From Neopusillimonas aromaticivorans (lineage in GTDB: Bacteria; Pseudomonadota; Gammaproteobacteria; Burkholderiales; Burkholderiaceae_B): a DNA stretch of 64,000 nt. A program made the position numbers and the translations under genes. The stretch covers positions 434,001 through 498,000 of the forward strand of contig NZ_CP128233.1 of NCBI RefSeq assembly GCF_030344915.1. Direction: 5' to 3'. Of this stretch, positions 36,376 through 46,670 are shown in pieces. Within the stretch, counting starts at the first letter, position 1; each line of letters starts with the position of its first letter. The notes under the pieces were generated by a model, which was not told the DNA's origin, did not search any database, and was given only the letters and a program-made list of their open reading frames with translations.

Positions 36376-39019
36376 ATGTCCAAAACCGAGATTGCAAACT
36401 CCGGCCACACCCCCATGATGCAGCAGTACCTTCGCCTGAAAGCGCAGGCTGGCGCGCATCTGCTGTTCTACCGGATGGGCGATTTCTATGAAATGTTCTA
36501 CGACGACGCCGAACGCGCGGCCCGGCTGCTGAATCTGACGCTGACCAAACGCGGCACATCGAACGGCGCCCCCATCCCCATGGCGGGTGTACCCTTTCAC
36601 GCCATGGAAGGGTATCTGGCACGATTGGTCGCGCTGGGGGAATCCATCGCTATCTGCGAGCAAGTGGGCGACCCGGCCACCAGCAAGGGGCCGGTCGAGC
36701 GCCAGATTGTCCGTATCGTCACGCCCGGCACGCTGACTGACGAGGCCTTGCTGCCTGCCAAAGCCGACCGCCTTATCGCCGCCGCATGGGTGACGAAACA
36801 GGGCAAAACACACACTGCGGCGCTGGCATGGATGAATCTGGCGAACGGTCAGTTCGCCGTTTCGGAATGCACACCCGAACTGCTGGACACCGAATTGCAC
36901 CGGGTCGCACCCGCCGAACTGATCTGCCCTGAAGGTCAGAACCTGTCATTGAACGACGGTACCCCCGTTCGACACCTGCCCGACTGGCATTTCGAAAAAG
37001 ACAGCGCCCGCAGTACGTTGCTGAGCCATTTCGGTACCGACTCGCTGGCCGGATTTGACCTGGCCGAGACCAGCCCGTGCATCGGCGCTGCCGGTGCCCT
37101 GCTGTACTACGTGCGCCAGACGCAAAGCCAGGCACTCAGCCACATCCAAGGCATACGGGTCGACCGCCCCGGCCAGTATGTGGTGCTCGACCCGGTAACG
37201 CGGAAAAACCTGGAACTGACTGAAACCTTGTCGGGCGAAGCCGGCCCTACCCTGTTTTCAACGCTGGACCATTGCCAGACCCCGATGGGCAGCCGGCTGC
37301 TGCGCCACTGGCTGCACCACCCGTTGCGCGACAATGCGCCGGTCCTTGAACGCCAGGGCATCATTACGTGCCTGCTGTCGACTGCGGTCACGCAAGACGC
37401 CTTCAGCGTCAACCCGCTGTTTGCCCTGCGACAAGTGCTGCGAAATTTTCCCGACGTCGAGCGTATTGCCACCCGTATCGCCTTGCGATCGGTTCGCCCA
37501 CGTGAACTGGCCAGCCTGCGCGATGCCCTGCACCTGTTGCCGGAACTGGCCCGCCATCTTCTGGGTGCATTCACCCTGACCCTGCGCTGTCGCAACAAGC
37601 GGAACAGCTGCATTTACCGCCTGATCTTGCCCGCACGCTTGATACGGCAATCGCCCAGGAGCCTGCCGTCATGGTGCGTGACGGCGGTGTGATTGCCACT
37701 GGCTACGACGACGAGCTCGACGAGCTGCGGCGTCTGGCTGCCGACAATGGCGACTTCCTGCTGACGCTGGAAGCCCAGGAACGCGAACGCACCGGTATCG
37801 CCAATCTGCGCGTTGAATTCAATCGCGTGCATGGGTTTTTCATTGAAGTGAGCAAGGGACAAACGGACAAAGTGCCCGACGACTACCGGCGTCGGCAAAC
37901 GCTGAAAAATGTCGAGCGCTACATCACACCTGAACTGAAAACCTGGGAAGACAAGGTGCTGTCGGCCAAAGATCGCAGCCTGGCCCGCGAAAAATACCTG
38001 TTCGAACAGCTGCTCGATACCCTGGCAGGCAGTGTGCCCCTCTTGTCGGCCTGTGCCAGTGCCCTTGCACAGATTGATGCACTTGCCGCGTTGGCCGAGC
38101 ATGCGCAATCCAGCCAATGGGTAGCCCCCACCCTGTCCGACACAGCCGAGATTCACATCGAACAGGGGCGTCATCCGGTTGTCGAGCACAGCATCGAACG
38201 CTTCATTCCCAATGACTGCTCCTTGATACTACCCGGCGCATGCTGCTGATTACAGGCCCGAACATGGGCGGAAAATCAACCTACATGCGCCAGGTGGCGC
38301 TGATTGTGCTGCTGGCTCGTATCGGCAGCTTTGTGCCGGCTACCGCAGCCACCATTGGCCAGATTGATCGCATCTTCACGCGCATTGGCGCCGCCGATGA
38401 CCTGGCTGGCGGGCGCTCGACCTTCATGATGGAAATGACAGAGGCCGCCGCCATCCTGGCCGCCAGCACACCGTACAGCCTGGTGCTCATGGACGAAATT
38501 GGCCGGGGTACCTCGACCTATGACGGCCTGGCACTGGCCTGGGCCATCGCCTACCGTCTGCTGACCTACAACCAGGCCCTGACGCTGTTTGCCACCCACT
38601 ACTTCGAAATCACCCGCTTGCCCAACGAAGTTCCGCACGCCCTGAATGTCCATCTGGCCGCAGCAGAATCGCCGTCAGGCATTGTGTTTCTGCATGAAGT
38701 CCAACCCGGGCCAGCCAGCCGCAGCTACGGTATTCAAGTGGCCCAACGCGCCGGGATCCCTGCTGCAGTCATCCGGCATGCCGGTAAAGAACTGGCGCGA
38801 CTGGAAGCCGCCGGCGGGGCAACACCACAGCTCGACCTGTTTTCCAACCTGGCTGAGGCTGACCCTTTACCCAATGTGCCCTCGAATCCGGTACCGGCCA
38901 ACGCCCCTGCTCTGGAACAACTGCGCGACACCCTTGAGCAGGTCAACCCGGATACACTGACACCCCGCGAAGCCCTCGAGCTGATCTATACCTTGCGATC
39001 CCGACTCCATGAACATTGA
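36376..39019 (+). CDS. mutS: DNA mismatch repair protein MutS (two frameshifts)
   Basis: It recognises base mismatches and starts methyl-directed repair. The N-terminal Phe-x-Glu reading site is FYEMFYDDA, and the ATPase half has ITGPNMGGKSTYMRQVALI, MMEMTEAAAIL and LMDEIGRGTSTYDGLALAW. Missing bases at 37580-37582 and 38221-38222 break the frame; repair gives 881 residues, full length. It overlaps roxA by 11 bases. The 260 bp before it hold no gene, only the divergent marR/mutS promoters. Confidence 0.93.
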
Positions 39020-40195
39020 CCTTCCCCTTGCCTTGCTGGGCAACATCAGCCCCGCCGATTTCATGCGCGACTACTGGCAGCGCAAGCCCTTGCTGATCCG
39101 GCAAGCCATCCCCGGTTTCAAGCCCTCGCTATCCATTGCCGACATCAAGGACCTGGTCAAGCGCGAGGAAGTTGAGTCACGCCTGATCTGGCACGATGAT
39201 GAAGGCTGGCACATGAAGACCGGCCCGTTCAACCGCTTGCCCGGCGCGCGCAAACCCGACTGGACAATCCTGGCCCAGAACGTTGATGCGCACGATGACA
39301 ACATGGCCGCCCTGATGCACCAGTTCCGGTTCATCAGCGATGCCCGCCTTGATGACGCCATGATCAGTATCGCCACCGAAGGTGGTGGTGTCGGCCCGCA
39401 CTTTGACAGCTACGATGTATTCCTTCTGCAAGCCGCAGGACAGCGTCGCTGGCGTATCAGCACACAAGACGACCTTTCACTCGTGCCCGGGTTGCCGCTC
39501 AAAATCCTGGCCAACTTCCAGGCTGAACAAGAGTTTGTGCTGGAGCCGGGCGATATGCTTTACCTGCCGCCGCATGTGGCCCACGACGGCGTAGCACAGG
39601 GCGACTGCATGACGATTTCGATCGGGTTCCGGGCACCCACAACGGGCGCTCTGGCACGCGGCCTGCTGGATGCGGCCGGCGACCAGATCATGGCTCGTCT
39701 GGGTGATGACAGCGGCCTGTACGCCAACCCGCCACTGCCAGGCCCTGTGCTTGCGGATGCCTACAAAGACCGGGGGCTATAGCTACAACACACCCGGCGC
39801 AGTTGCCAGACGGCCTGATTGATGCGGCCCTGGCAGCAGTGCAGCGCGTGGCGTTCACGCCCGAATTGGCCGAGCGTTTTCTGGGCCAATGGCTCACCGA
39901 GCCATCACGGGCGGCCTGGTTTGAGCCCGGCGATCACAGCCTGGACTTGGTCGACGGCGTGCCATCGCAAGGGCGTTTCGTGCTTGATCGCTGTACCCGC
40001 ATGATGTACCGGGGCACCAGCCTGTTCATCAATGGGGAAGTGGCCCCGCTGCAGGCCGAAGACTGGTTGAAACGCCTGGCCGACGAACGCGGGCTGACCG
40101 CTTCTGAAGTGAACCGTGCCCAACCTGCGGACGAAGCACTGGACATGCTGACGGCCTGGCTGGATGACGGCTGGCTTCAGTATCTGCCCGACTGA
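39009..40195 (+). CDS. roxA: Ribosomal protein uL16 arginine hydroxylase-like JmjC oxygenase (frameshift at 39772)
   Basis: An Fe(II)/2-oxoglutarate oxygenase of the YcfD/RoxA type that hydroxylates an arginine of ribosomal protein L16. The JmjC fold shows HFDSYDVFLLQAAGQRRW (HxD iron motif) and the distal His in PPHVAHDGVAQG. A C-terminal dimer and winged-helix domain follows. A missing G at 39772-39776 hides the last 130 residues; repair gives 395 residues. It begins inside the mutS end. Confidence 0.88.
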
Positions 40196-40205
40196 CCCTG
40201 CACCA

Positions 40206-40238
40206 CCTGTGTGCCGGCCTTGTCGGCCGGCACACAGG
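40206..40238. terminator. Bidirectional hairpin between roxA and bamC
   Basis: A perfect 14-bp stem (CCTGTGTGCCGGCC paired with its complement) with loop TTGTC lies in the 50-bp gap between these two convergent genes. No long T run follows, but its strength and place suggest that it stops transcription from both sides. Confidence 0.65.
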
Positions 40239-40245
40239 GCACGGT

Positions 40246-41368
40246 TTACATATTGCTGGACAACACGTTGATGATGCGTTTGGCCGTATCGGAGTTGTCT
40301 TGCTGGCCGTTGGCATCGAGCACGGTCACGACCGAGCTGCTACCCTGGTCGGCCACACGGATACGGAATGTGCGGGGTTCGGACGTACCCTTGCCACCAA
40401 ACATCCGCTGGAACACGTTGGGCTGCTCGATTTTCTGACCCGTGTCGGTATCGAGGTAACGGACGTAATAATCGCCCGCCGAACGATCGCGGTCTTCGAC
40501 ATAGAAGCCGGCCGAATCGATAGCCACGCCAACACGACGCCACGCACGATCGAAGGGCTCGGCCAGCGCAAGCACAGCCTGGCCGGAAACCGCCGGTTCG
40601 ATCACCGGAGAGCCGGGCTGTTTCTGTGCTGCAGTGACTTTAGCCTGAGCCGTCTGGATATCGGTACCCAGGAAGACCATCAGACGGGCCAGCATGGCCG
40701 CATTCAGGTTGGGATCTTCTTTGCCAGCCACCCATTTCCAGCCCGAGTTGTCGGCCGTACCGGTTTCAACCATTTGCTGGTGACTGATATAGACCTCGGT
40801 TTTACCATTGACGCGCTCGATACGGGTACGGAAACGTTCACGCTCGCCGCTGTCGAAAACCTGGTCAAAAATGGCACCCAGCGCCGTTTTGATCCAGCCT
40901 TCGGGAATCTTGGCGCGGTTTTCAGCCCAATCGGTAACGATCATGCCGGCCTTGGGGTCTTGAGTCTGGATCGTGAAACCTTGTTCACCCCAGAACTCGA
41001 TGATTTGCGGGTAAACCTGTTCGGCGGGACGATTGACCACCAACCAGCGCATTTCACCGTCACGCACAACATTGACGTCATCAACGGACGGCAAAATGTT
41101 TTGCACCCCGTGCTGGACCCACGGTCTTGCTGCGCTGCGGCGTACTGGCTGAATGTGGTGGTTCCTTCCGGCGCGCGATAACGGGCGTCCTGGTTGGCCT
41201 GGGTAAGGTCGGGGGAATACTGAGCGGATCACCGGCAACCGTACTGCGGTACTTGACAGAATCTTCGGTGCCCATGATTTGATTCAACTGGGAACAGCCC
41301 GAGAGCAAAACCACGCCCACACCAAGGGTAAGGGCGGAAAAGCGTTTATTTAAGCGCATCTTGATCAT
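40246..41368 (-). CDS. bamC: Outer-membrane assembly lipoprotein BamC (two frameshifts)
   Basis: A lipoprotein of the BAM complex. The signal peptide ends in a lipobox LLSGCSQ. The first helix-grip domain carries LPSVDDVNVVRDGEMRWLVV and the second begins near FDRAWRRVGVAIDSAGFYVE. Missing bases at 41211-41215 and 41118-41120 break the frame; repair gives about 374 residues. The ATG at 41368 overlaps the dapA stop (TAATG), showing translational coupling; an alternative start lies at 41359. The dapA-bamC order matches Proteobacteria generally. Confidence 0.9.
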
Positions 41369-42270
41369 TAAATTAAGCCCACGTCTTTTAAAGCGTTACG
41401 CACCACGACATGGTACTGCTCGTTTAAGGGAGTTAAAGGTAGACGACACCCCGATTGAACCAGACCCATTTCGGCCATGGCCCACTTTACGGGAATTGGA
41501 TTGGCTTCGACGAACAATACCTTGTTGAGCTGGGCCAGGCGCCCGTTGAGCTCGCGGACACGGGCAACGTCACCACCAAGCGCCGCGCTGCACAAATCAT
41601 GCATGAGACGTGGCGCCACATTGGCGGTGACCGAGATGTTGCCACGCGCACCCAGCAAGATAAGCGCAGCTGCAGTGGCGTCGTCGCCACTGAAGACCTG
41701 AAAGGCCTCGGGTTTGTGATGCAGCAGCCAGCCGCCACGAGCAATGTCACCCGTAGCGTCTTTGATACCAATGATGCCGGGCACCTGTGCCAGACGCAAC
41801 ACAGTATCGTTGCTCATGTCCGCAACCGTACGGCCCGGCACGTTATACAAAATGGACGGTAAATCAACCGCTTCGGCAATCGTACGAAAGTGACGGTACA
41901 TGCCTTCCTGAGTGGGCCTGTTGTAATACGGCACCACCGACAAACCCGCCTGGGCACCCGCCTTGAGAGCGTACTCGGACAACTCAATGGCTTCTGCCGT
42001 AGAGTTGCCGCCCACACCGGCAATGACCGGAATGCGCCCTGCCGCATGCGTTACCGCGACACGGATAAGTTCGGCGTGCTCTTCCATACTGACGGTGGGT
42101 GATTCCCCGGAGGTACCCACGACGACCAGCGCATCGGTACCCTCTTGCACGTGCCAATCGATAAGTTTGCGATACGCCGGCAGATCGAGACTGCCATCAG
42201 GAAGCATCGGGGTGGCCAGAGCCACCATGCTGCCCTGAAACGCGGGCATCGCCGTTTCGGTACTGACCAT
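41368..42270 (-). CDS. dapA: 4-hydroxy-tetrahydrodipicolinate synthase
   Basis: Condenses aspartate semialdehyde with pyruvate in the lysine and peptidoglycan pathway. 300 residues, intact. The Schiff-base Lys170 lies in IIGIKDATGD, Tyr142 in LYNVPGRT, and the substrate loop is VGTSGESPTVS. It ends in a coupled overlap with bamC. Confidence 0.95.
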   Translation of the reverse strand: MVSTETAMPAFQGSMVALATPMLPDGSLDLPAYRKLIDWHVQEGTDALVVVGTSGESPTVSMEEHAELIRVAVTHAAGRIPVIAGVGGNSTAEAIELSEYALKAGAQAGLSVVPYYNRPTQEGMYRHFRTIAEAVDLPSILYNVPGRTVADMSNDTVLRLAQVPGIIGIKDATGDIARGGWLLHHKPEAFQVFSGDDATAAALILLGARGNISVTANVAPRLMHDLCSAALGGDVARVRELNGRLAQLNKVLFVEANPIPVKWAMAEMGLVQSGCRLPLTPLNEQYHVVVRNALKDVGLI

Positions 42271-42354
42271 AATGAGAATAGACTCCGAGAATTCAAGATA
42301 ACGCTAAAGTTTAACGGATTAGCCGTAAAACAGATATTGCCCGCTGCCGGTTTT

Positions 42355-43008
42355 TTAAAGAAACAAACGCACAATGCCTTGCCCGAACAACAGCAGCGGC
42401 TGCAACAACACCCAAAGCGCACCCGTCAGCATCAAAACAATAAGAATCAGCATGCCATAGGGCTCGATTCGCTGGTATTGCCACGCCATGCGGTCGGGCA
42501 ACAGACTGAAGACAACGCGACCGCCATCAAGCGGTGGCAAAGGCAGCAGGTTCAGCGCCATCAGCACCAGATTGACATTAATGCCGGCGAAGGCCATTTG
42601 CACCCAGAAATCAGTCGGGCTCATACCCGACGAAATGAACAGCTTCAACGACAGTGTCCACAAGATAGCCATGACAAGATTTGACCCCGGGCCAGCCAGC
42701 GCCACCCAAAGCATGTCACGCTTGGGATGACGCAACCGCCCCCAGTCGACGGGAACCGGTTTGGCCCAGCCGAACAACATGCCGGCCCCCATCATTTTGG
42801 TCGTGAACAGCAGGAACAGCGGTACGGCAATCGTACCGATGGGATCAATGTGTTTAATGGGGTTCAGGGTGACGCGCCCCAATTGCCAGGCGGTCGGGTC
42901 GCCAAACATGCGGGCGACATACCCGTGCGCCGCTTCATGCAAGGTGATGCCGAACAGCACCGGCAAAGCATAAACTGTGATGGTCTGAATAAGGGAGTCA
43001 AAACCCAT
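42355..43008 (-). CDS. Site-2 protease family membrane metalloprotease
   Basis: 217 residues. The zinc site HEAAH (about residues 24-28) and the NLLPLPPLDGGR motif near the C-terminus identify an intramembrane M50-type peptidase of the small YwhC-like group, with about five helices. Substrate unknown. It lies 18 bp after the yciO-like gene. Intact. Confidence 0.88.
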   Translation of the reverse strand: MGFDSLIQTITVYALPVLFGITLHEAAHGYVARMFGDPTAWQLGRVTLNPIKHIDPIGTIAVPLFLLFTTKMMGAGMLFGWAKPVPVDWGRLRHPKRDMLWVALAGPGSNLVMAILWTLSLKLFISSGMSPTDFWVQMAFAGINVNLVLMALNLLPLPPLDGGRVVFSLLPDRMAWQYQRIEPYGMLILIVLMLTGALWVLLQPLLLFGQGIVRLFL

Positions 43009-43026
43009 GAAAATAGTCCGCTGGGG

Positions 43027-43651
43027 TTAATCAAGACCGAGGCTGGCCAGGTTACCCTGCCCCCGGCGCAAAACAACAGGCTCAGAACCGGTCAGGTCAA
43101 TAACCGTCGTGGGCTCGAGAGGGCATGCACCGCCATCGATGACGGCAGCCAGAGCGTGTCCATAACGTTCAAGGATTTCTTCAGCGTCGTTCAGGGGCAG
43201 CTCTTCGCCCTCCGGAATAAGCGTGGTGGAGATGAGCGGCGCGCCGGCCTGAGCCAGCAGTTCAAGGGCAACGGGGTTATCGGGCACCCGGATACCGATG
43301 GTTTTACGCGACGGATGCGAGACCCGTCGCGGCACTTCACGCGTGGCCTCAAGGATGAACGTCCAGGGACCTGGCGTTGCCATTTTCAGGAAACGGTACT
43401 GGCGATTGTCGACCCGGGCAAACTGGCCGATTTCAGCCAGATCACGGCACAACAACGTCAGATGATGACGTTCATCAAGCCCCGGATACGCCGTAGGGCG
43501 TCGGCCGCCGACTTGTCATCCAGATGCGCCACAACGGCATAGCTGGAGTCTGTCGGCAGGGCGACCAACCCCCTTTTTCGATCAGCTGACTGGCTTGCTT
43601 GAGCAAGCGGGGTTGAGGATTTTGCGGGTGAACAGTGAATAATTGGGCCAT
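43027..43651 (-). CDS. YciO/Sua5/YrdC-family protein (two frameshifts)
   Basis: A threonylcarbamoyl-AMP-synthase-like fold. The repaired start reads IEKGGLVALPTDSSYAVVAH, the centre RGLDERHHLTLLCRDL, and the later part KTIGIRVPDNPVALELLAQ. That matches the YciO branch more than essential TsaC. Bases are missing at 43569-43573 and near 43479-43483. Repaired length is 208 residues. Binding of an RNA or nucleotide is expected; the exact role is uncertain. Confidence 0.82.
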
Positions 43652-43811
43652 GGACGTTACGCATAAAGGTTTAGGCACACATAGTAAGCGATTGGCGCCT
43701 GCCAGCCCAAAGTGTAAGGGCTGACACCCCTTGGCGCAAAGCCACAGCAAGCGGCTCCGGAAGAAGACGTTCAACAGGCTGAATACCCTGCGTCAGACCT
43801 TCATGTTACTC

Positions 43812-44732
43812 CTACCGCTCCGGTAAAACCCGCACGCCAGACCTGGCCACAAAGCTTTCATAGCTGATCGGCGGACCGGCCTTCGCTGTCGGGCTGTTCT
43901 CCTGGAAATGCACCCATGACCGGCCGGTCGTCGCATCGTAGACAACCTTGAACAAGTGTGTTGGCACAGCCACCCGGCCCTCTCCGATACGTTTCGGCCG
44001 ATTGCCATACACCGGTCCGGTAAAGACATACACATCGCCCTTGGCACGCATGATGTACTTGCGGGTGTCCTGCTCGATTTTTGACCAGGCCCCCGAATTG
44101 TGACGCTGATCCTGCGGAACCATATTAGCCAGGCTGAAGCTTTGCGCCATGGCCTCAGGGGTATGCATGTCGGCTGCCGGCGCCATATGACCGCGTGAAT
44201 AACCCGAACCCCGATAGTCATCCAGGTCCGCTCGCTCTGATACTGGCAATCGCGCTTCCGGATAAAAGCGGTCTTTTCGCTCAAGGGTCTTCGCCTGCTC
44301 CAGCATCCGACGATTAAGGCGCTGGGCAACAAACACCGGCGCCTTGGCCTGGCCGCTGTGCAAGATGGCGAATGAGGAAAAACACAGTTCGCGCAACCCC
44401 GGTGCTGCGGGTACCGCTGGCGGCTTGCCCGGGAAAAACTCCGGGCAGTCTTTGAATGAGGTCTGGATCCACTGCGCATCCCCGGGCTTTGGCACCGACT
44501 CCGGCGCTGATGCAACACCTGACAGGAAAGAGTCCGCAAACAGGGTCAGGTCAAAATGCTCGAACCGGGTCAGGTCAAAACTTGCCAGCCGGGCCAGTTC
44601 AGCCAGCTTCGGATTGAAAAAAGCGCTGAAAAAAATGAAAGATGCCGCCGTTGAAAACAGAAGTGTTCGCAGGGACAATCGACCGTGTGGTTTTCTGCGG
44701 GTGCTGCGTTTGGACGTTCTACGTGTTGCCAT
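43812..44732 (-). CDS. Membrane-anchored DNA/RNA non-specific endonuclease (NUC1 family)
   Basis: 306 residues, intact. A basic N-terminus and one membrane helix (about 22-42) are followed by a betabeta-alpha-metal nuclease domain. The catalytic motif reads YSRGHMAPAADM, with Ser in place of the usual Asp before RGH, and the Mg-binding Asn lies in ANMVPQDQRHNSG. Likely a periplasmic enzyme for nucleic acid degradation. The 160 bp beyond it hold no gene. Confidence 0.85.
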   Translation of the reverse strand: MATRRTSKRSTRRKPHGRLSLRTLLFSTAASFIFFSAFFNPKLAELARLASFDLTRFEHFDLTLFADSFLSGVASAPESVPKPGDAQWIQTSFKDCPEFFPGKPPAVPAAPGLRELCFSSFAILHSGQAKAPVFVAQRLNRRMLEQAKTLERKDRFYPEARLPVSERADLDDYRGSGYSRGHMAPAADMHTPEAMAQSFSLANMVPQDQRHNSGAWSKIEQDTRKYIMRAKGDVYVFTGPVYGNRPKRIGEGRVAVPTHLFKVVYDATTGRSWVHFQENSPTAKAGPPISYESFVARSGVRVLPER

Positions 44733-44829
44733 GGGGCGGCATTCTAAACGACCGCTGCCACTTGCGCCGTTACCTCAAGCCGAACCTACCAACGCCACCT
44801 GACCTGCTTGCAGGGTTGGCTTTATATAA

Positions 44830-44864
44830 CAAAAACGGGTTTCGGCAAATTACACGAAACCCGT
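44830..44864 (-). terminator. Native tRNA-His terminator, separated by the island
   Basis: A perfect 10-bp stem (ACGGGTTTCG/CGAAACCCGT, 44835-44864) is followed on the minus strand by TTTTTG. It sits 9 bp beyond the left repeat, the place of a terminator for a tRNA whose 3' end is at 44873. The intact tRNA-His now lies 10.7 kb away. Confidence 0.7.
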
Positions 44865-44872
44865 TCAAAATC

Positions 44873-44919
44873 TGGGGTGACCGATGGGGCTCGAACCCAC
44901 GACAACCGGAATCACAATC
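44873..44919 (-). repeat. Left 47-bp direct repeat (att site), 3' part of tRNA-His
   Basis: It is identical to 55618-55664. It carries the last 47 nt of tRNA-His including CCA, then diverges at the anticodon stem, so it is not a tRNA gene by itself. It marks the left end of the island. Confidence 0.92.
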
Positions 44920-44947
44920 TTGCTTCCCATAAATAGACAGAAACTGA

Positions 44948-45001
44948 AACGCAGCTAAATCAATGACTTGCAGCGGTAGCCACCCTTTATATAGCTGCGT
45001 T
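44948..45001. repeat. Inverted repeat inside the left island end
   Basis: Perfect 10-bp arms AACGCAGCTA and TAGCTGCGTT are separated by 34 bp. GGTCAA occurs twice just after (near 45024-45040). These could be integrase arm sites of the old attachment region or a terminator beyond the last cargo gene. The remaining bases of the 323-bp gap 44733-45055 show nothing else. Confidence 0.4.
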
Positions 45002-45055
45002 TTAGTGCCTATTTTGGCCTACTTCGGTCAAGATTTGGTCAATGGATTACCACCC

Positions 45056-46459
45056 TTAAGCCGGTCCGTTGAGCCGGATGCACTTGGCATAGTACTCGAG
45101 GCTGCGCTTGGGGATGCGTTTCAGTGAGGGCTGGTCGATGTGTATCAGGCCGAAGTGCTTGCGCAGGCCCAGCACCCATTCCCAATTGTCCGTCGAAGAC
45201 CAATAGAACATCCCCTTCAGCTTGACGCCTTGCTGGTAGGCGTCGTGGGCGGCCCGGATATATCCTTGCATGTACTTGATGCGCAAGGGGTCGTTCACCC
45301 ATCCATCCTTGGGAGCTTCTTCGGCCACGGGAAAGCCGAACTCCGTGGCGATGATGTCGGGTGCATCGTAGTCTTTGTGAGCTTTTAGCAGCACCTTGGT
45401 ATACGTGTCGGGGTCATAGGGCAGTTCATCGGTTCGTTCGAGCTCGGCGGGCGGCTCAACCAGCGCGATACCCACCGGAGAATCAGGGTCGGCCTTGACG
45501 AACGACCGGGAGTAGAAGTTCAAGCCGAAGAAATCGGGCTTGACCGCAATGGCCTCCATATCGCCGTTCTGAATATAGGGTTCCACCAGCGGCAGGACCA
45601 AAGAAGGATACCCGCGACCATAAGCCGGCGCGGGAACCGCCTCGTTCCATAGAACATCCATGAAGCGTGCGGCTGCCACGTCTTCGGCGCTGCCAGAGGG
45701 GGCTTCGAACGGCATGATGTTGAAGGCGGATGAAACCCGTGTGCCAGAGGACGTGTTTGCCCGGACGGCCGTCAGCGCCCTGCCGTGTGCAAGGTTGACA
45801 TGATGGAGGGCCGCCCCCAAGTAGCGCCGGGATCGGTAGCCCGGAGCGAAAATGCCTTGACCATAGCCAAAGATGGGAATGATGCCGGGCTCGTTGAACA
45901 GCAGCCAGGTCTTGGCCCGGTCGCCCACCAGGCGCGCCATGATTTCGGCGTAGTCCCCCATTCTGCGGCTGATGTCGCGATCCAGAAAATCGCCGGCCCA
46001 TAACGGGATGTCCCAATGGAACAAGGTCGGAACAGGCTCCAGGCCATGCTCCAGCATGGCGTCGATCATGCGATCGTAGTGATCCAGGCCCCGCATATTG
46101 GGAGCGTCCGGGGATTCGGGCTGCACTCGCGACCAGGCAAAAGAAAACCGAAACGCCTTTACGCCGGAAGCCTGCAGCAGTTTGAATTCGTCCAGATAGC
46201 GGGAGTCGAATTCGGTATTGCGCACGTTGTTCGTGCCGTCCGCAGAGCCGCCGATGTTGTCGATGAAGACGTCCCAATTGCTACGTCCGCGATTGGCGCG
46301 GCTTTCCGATTCGGGCGCCGAGGTTGCCACGCCCCACAAGAAGTCTTGGCCAAAGGTCGGCTCTTTGGCCCAGGCAAAACGCGGCAGTATCGTGGCCGCG
46401 GTCGTAGCGCCCATTCCTTTGAGGAAGGCGCGGCGGGAGATCGGAAGTACAGACATCAT
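45056..46459 (-). CDS. Tat-exported GH1 family glycosidase A
   Basis: 467 residues, intact. The twin-arginine signal SRRAFLKGMGATTA lies at residues 8-21, so it is folded before export to the periplasm. The glycoside hydrolase 1 barrel has DFLWGVATSAPESES at the start, the acid/base Glu190 in LLFNEPG, and the nucleophile Glu373 in ATEFGFP; family 1 usually has TENG there. Expected activity is release of glucose or another sugar from a beta-glycoside. It is the last cargo gene and a paralogue of 48667-50073. Confidence 0.88.
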   Translation of the reverse strand: MMSVLPISRRAFLKGMGATTAATILPRFAWAKEPTFGQDFLWGVATSAPESESRANRGRSNWDVFIDNIGGSADGTNNVRNTEFDSRYLDEFKLLQASGVKAFRFSFAWSRVQPESPDAPNMRGLDHYDRMIDAMLEHGLEPVPTLFHWDIPLWAGDFLDRDISRRMGDYAEIMARLVGDRAKTWLLFNEPGIIPIFGYGQGIFAPGYRSRRYLGAALHHVNLAHGRALTAVRANTSSGTRVSSAFNIMPFEAPSGSAEDVAAARFMDVLWNEAVPAPAYGRGYPSLVLPLVEPYIQNGDMEAIAVKPDFFGLNFYSRSFVKADPDSPVGIALVEPPAELERTDELPYDPDTYTKVLLKAHKDYDAPDIIATEFGFPVAEEAPKDGWVNDPLRIKYMQGYIRAAHDAYQQGVKLKGMFYWSSTDNWEWVLGLRKHFGLIHIDQPSLKRIPKRSLEYYAKCIRLNGPA

Positions 46460-46670
46460 TCGCTCGTCGTAGGAAGGTGAGGAAGCCGGAGCTCCATGAG
46501 ATGCATACGAAATGAAGCGCCCCGGCTTTCGTGGAGGGCGTCATGGGTCGGATTCATCTCTAATCTGGAGCGCTTTTCTCCCAAGAGCCTTTTTGACGGC
46601 AGCATCATCCGGCTTGCATCCTGTTTGGGACGTCCATACATCCGGATGCGCGAACCGGCTAAACAATGCG

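Noticed and set aside
36376..39019. mutS as a true mutator pseudogene
   Set aside because: Both breaks are single missing bases in C runs, and the same error type occurs in essential genes across the window.
44873..44919. A second tRNA-His gene
   Set aside because: Only the 3' 47 nt are present; the acceptor 5' strand, D arm and half of the anticodon stem are missing. It is an attachment-site copy.
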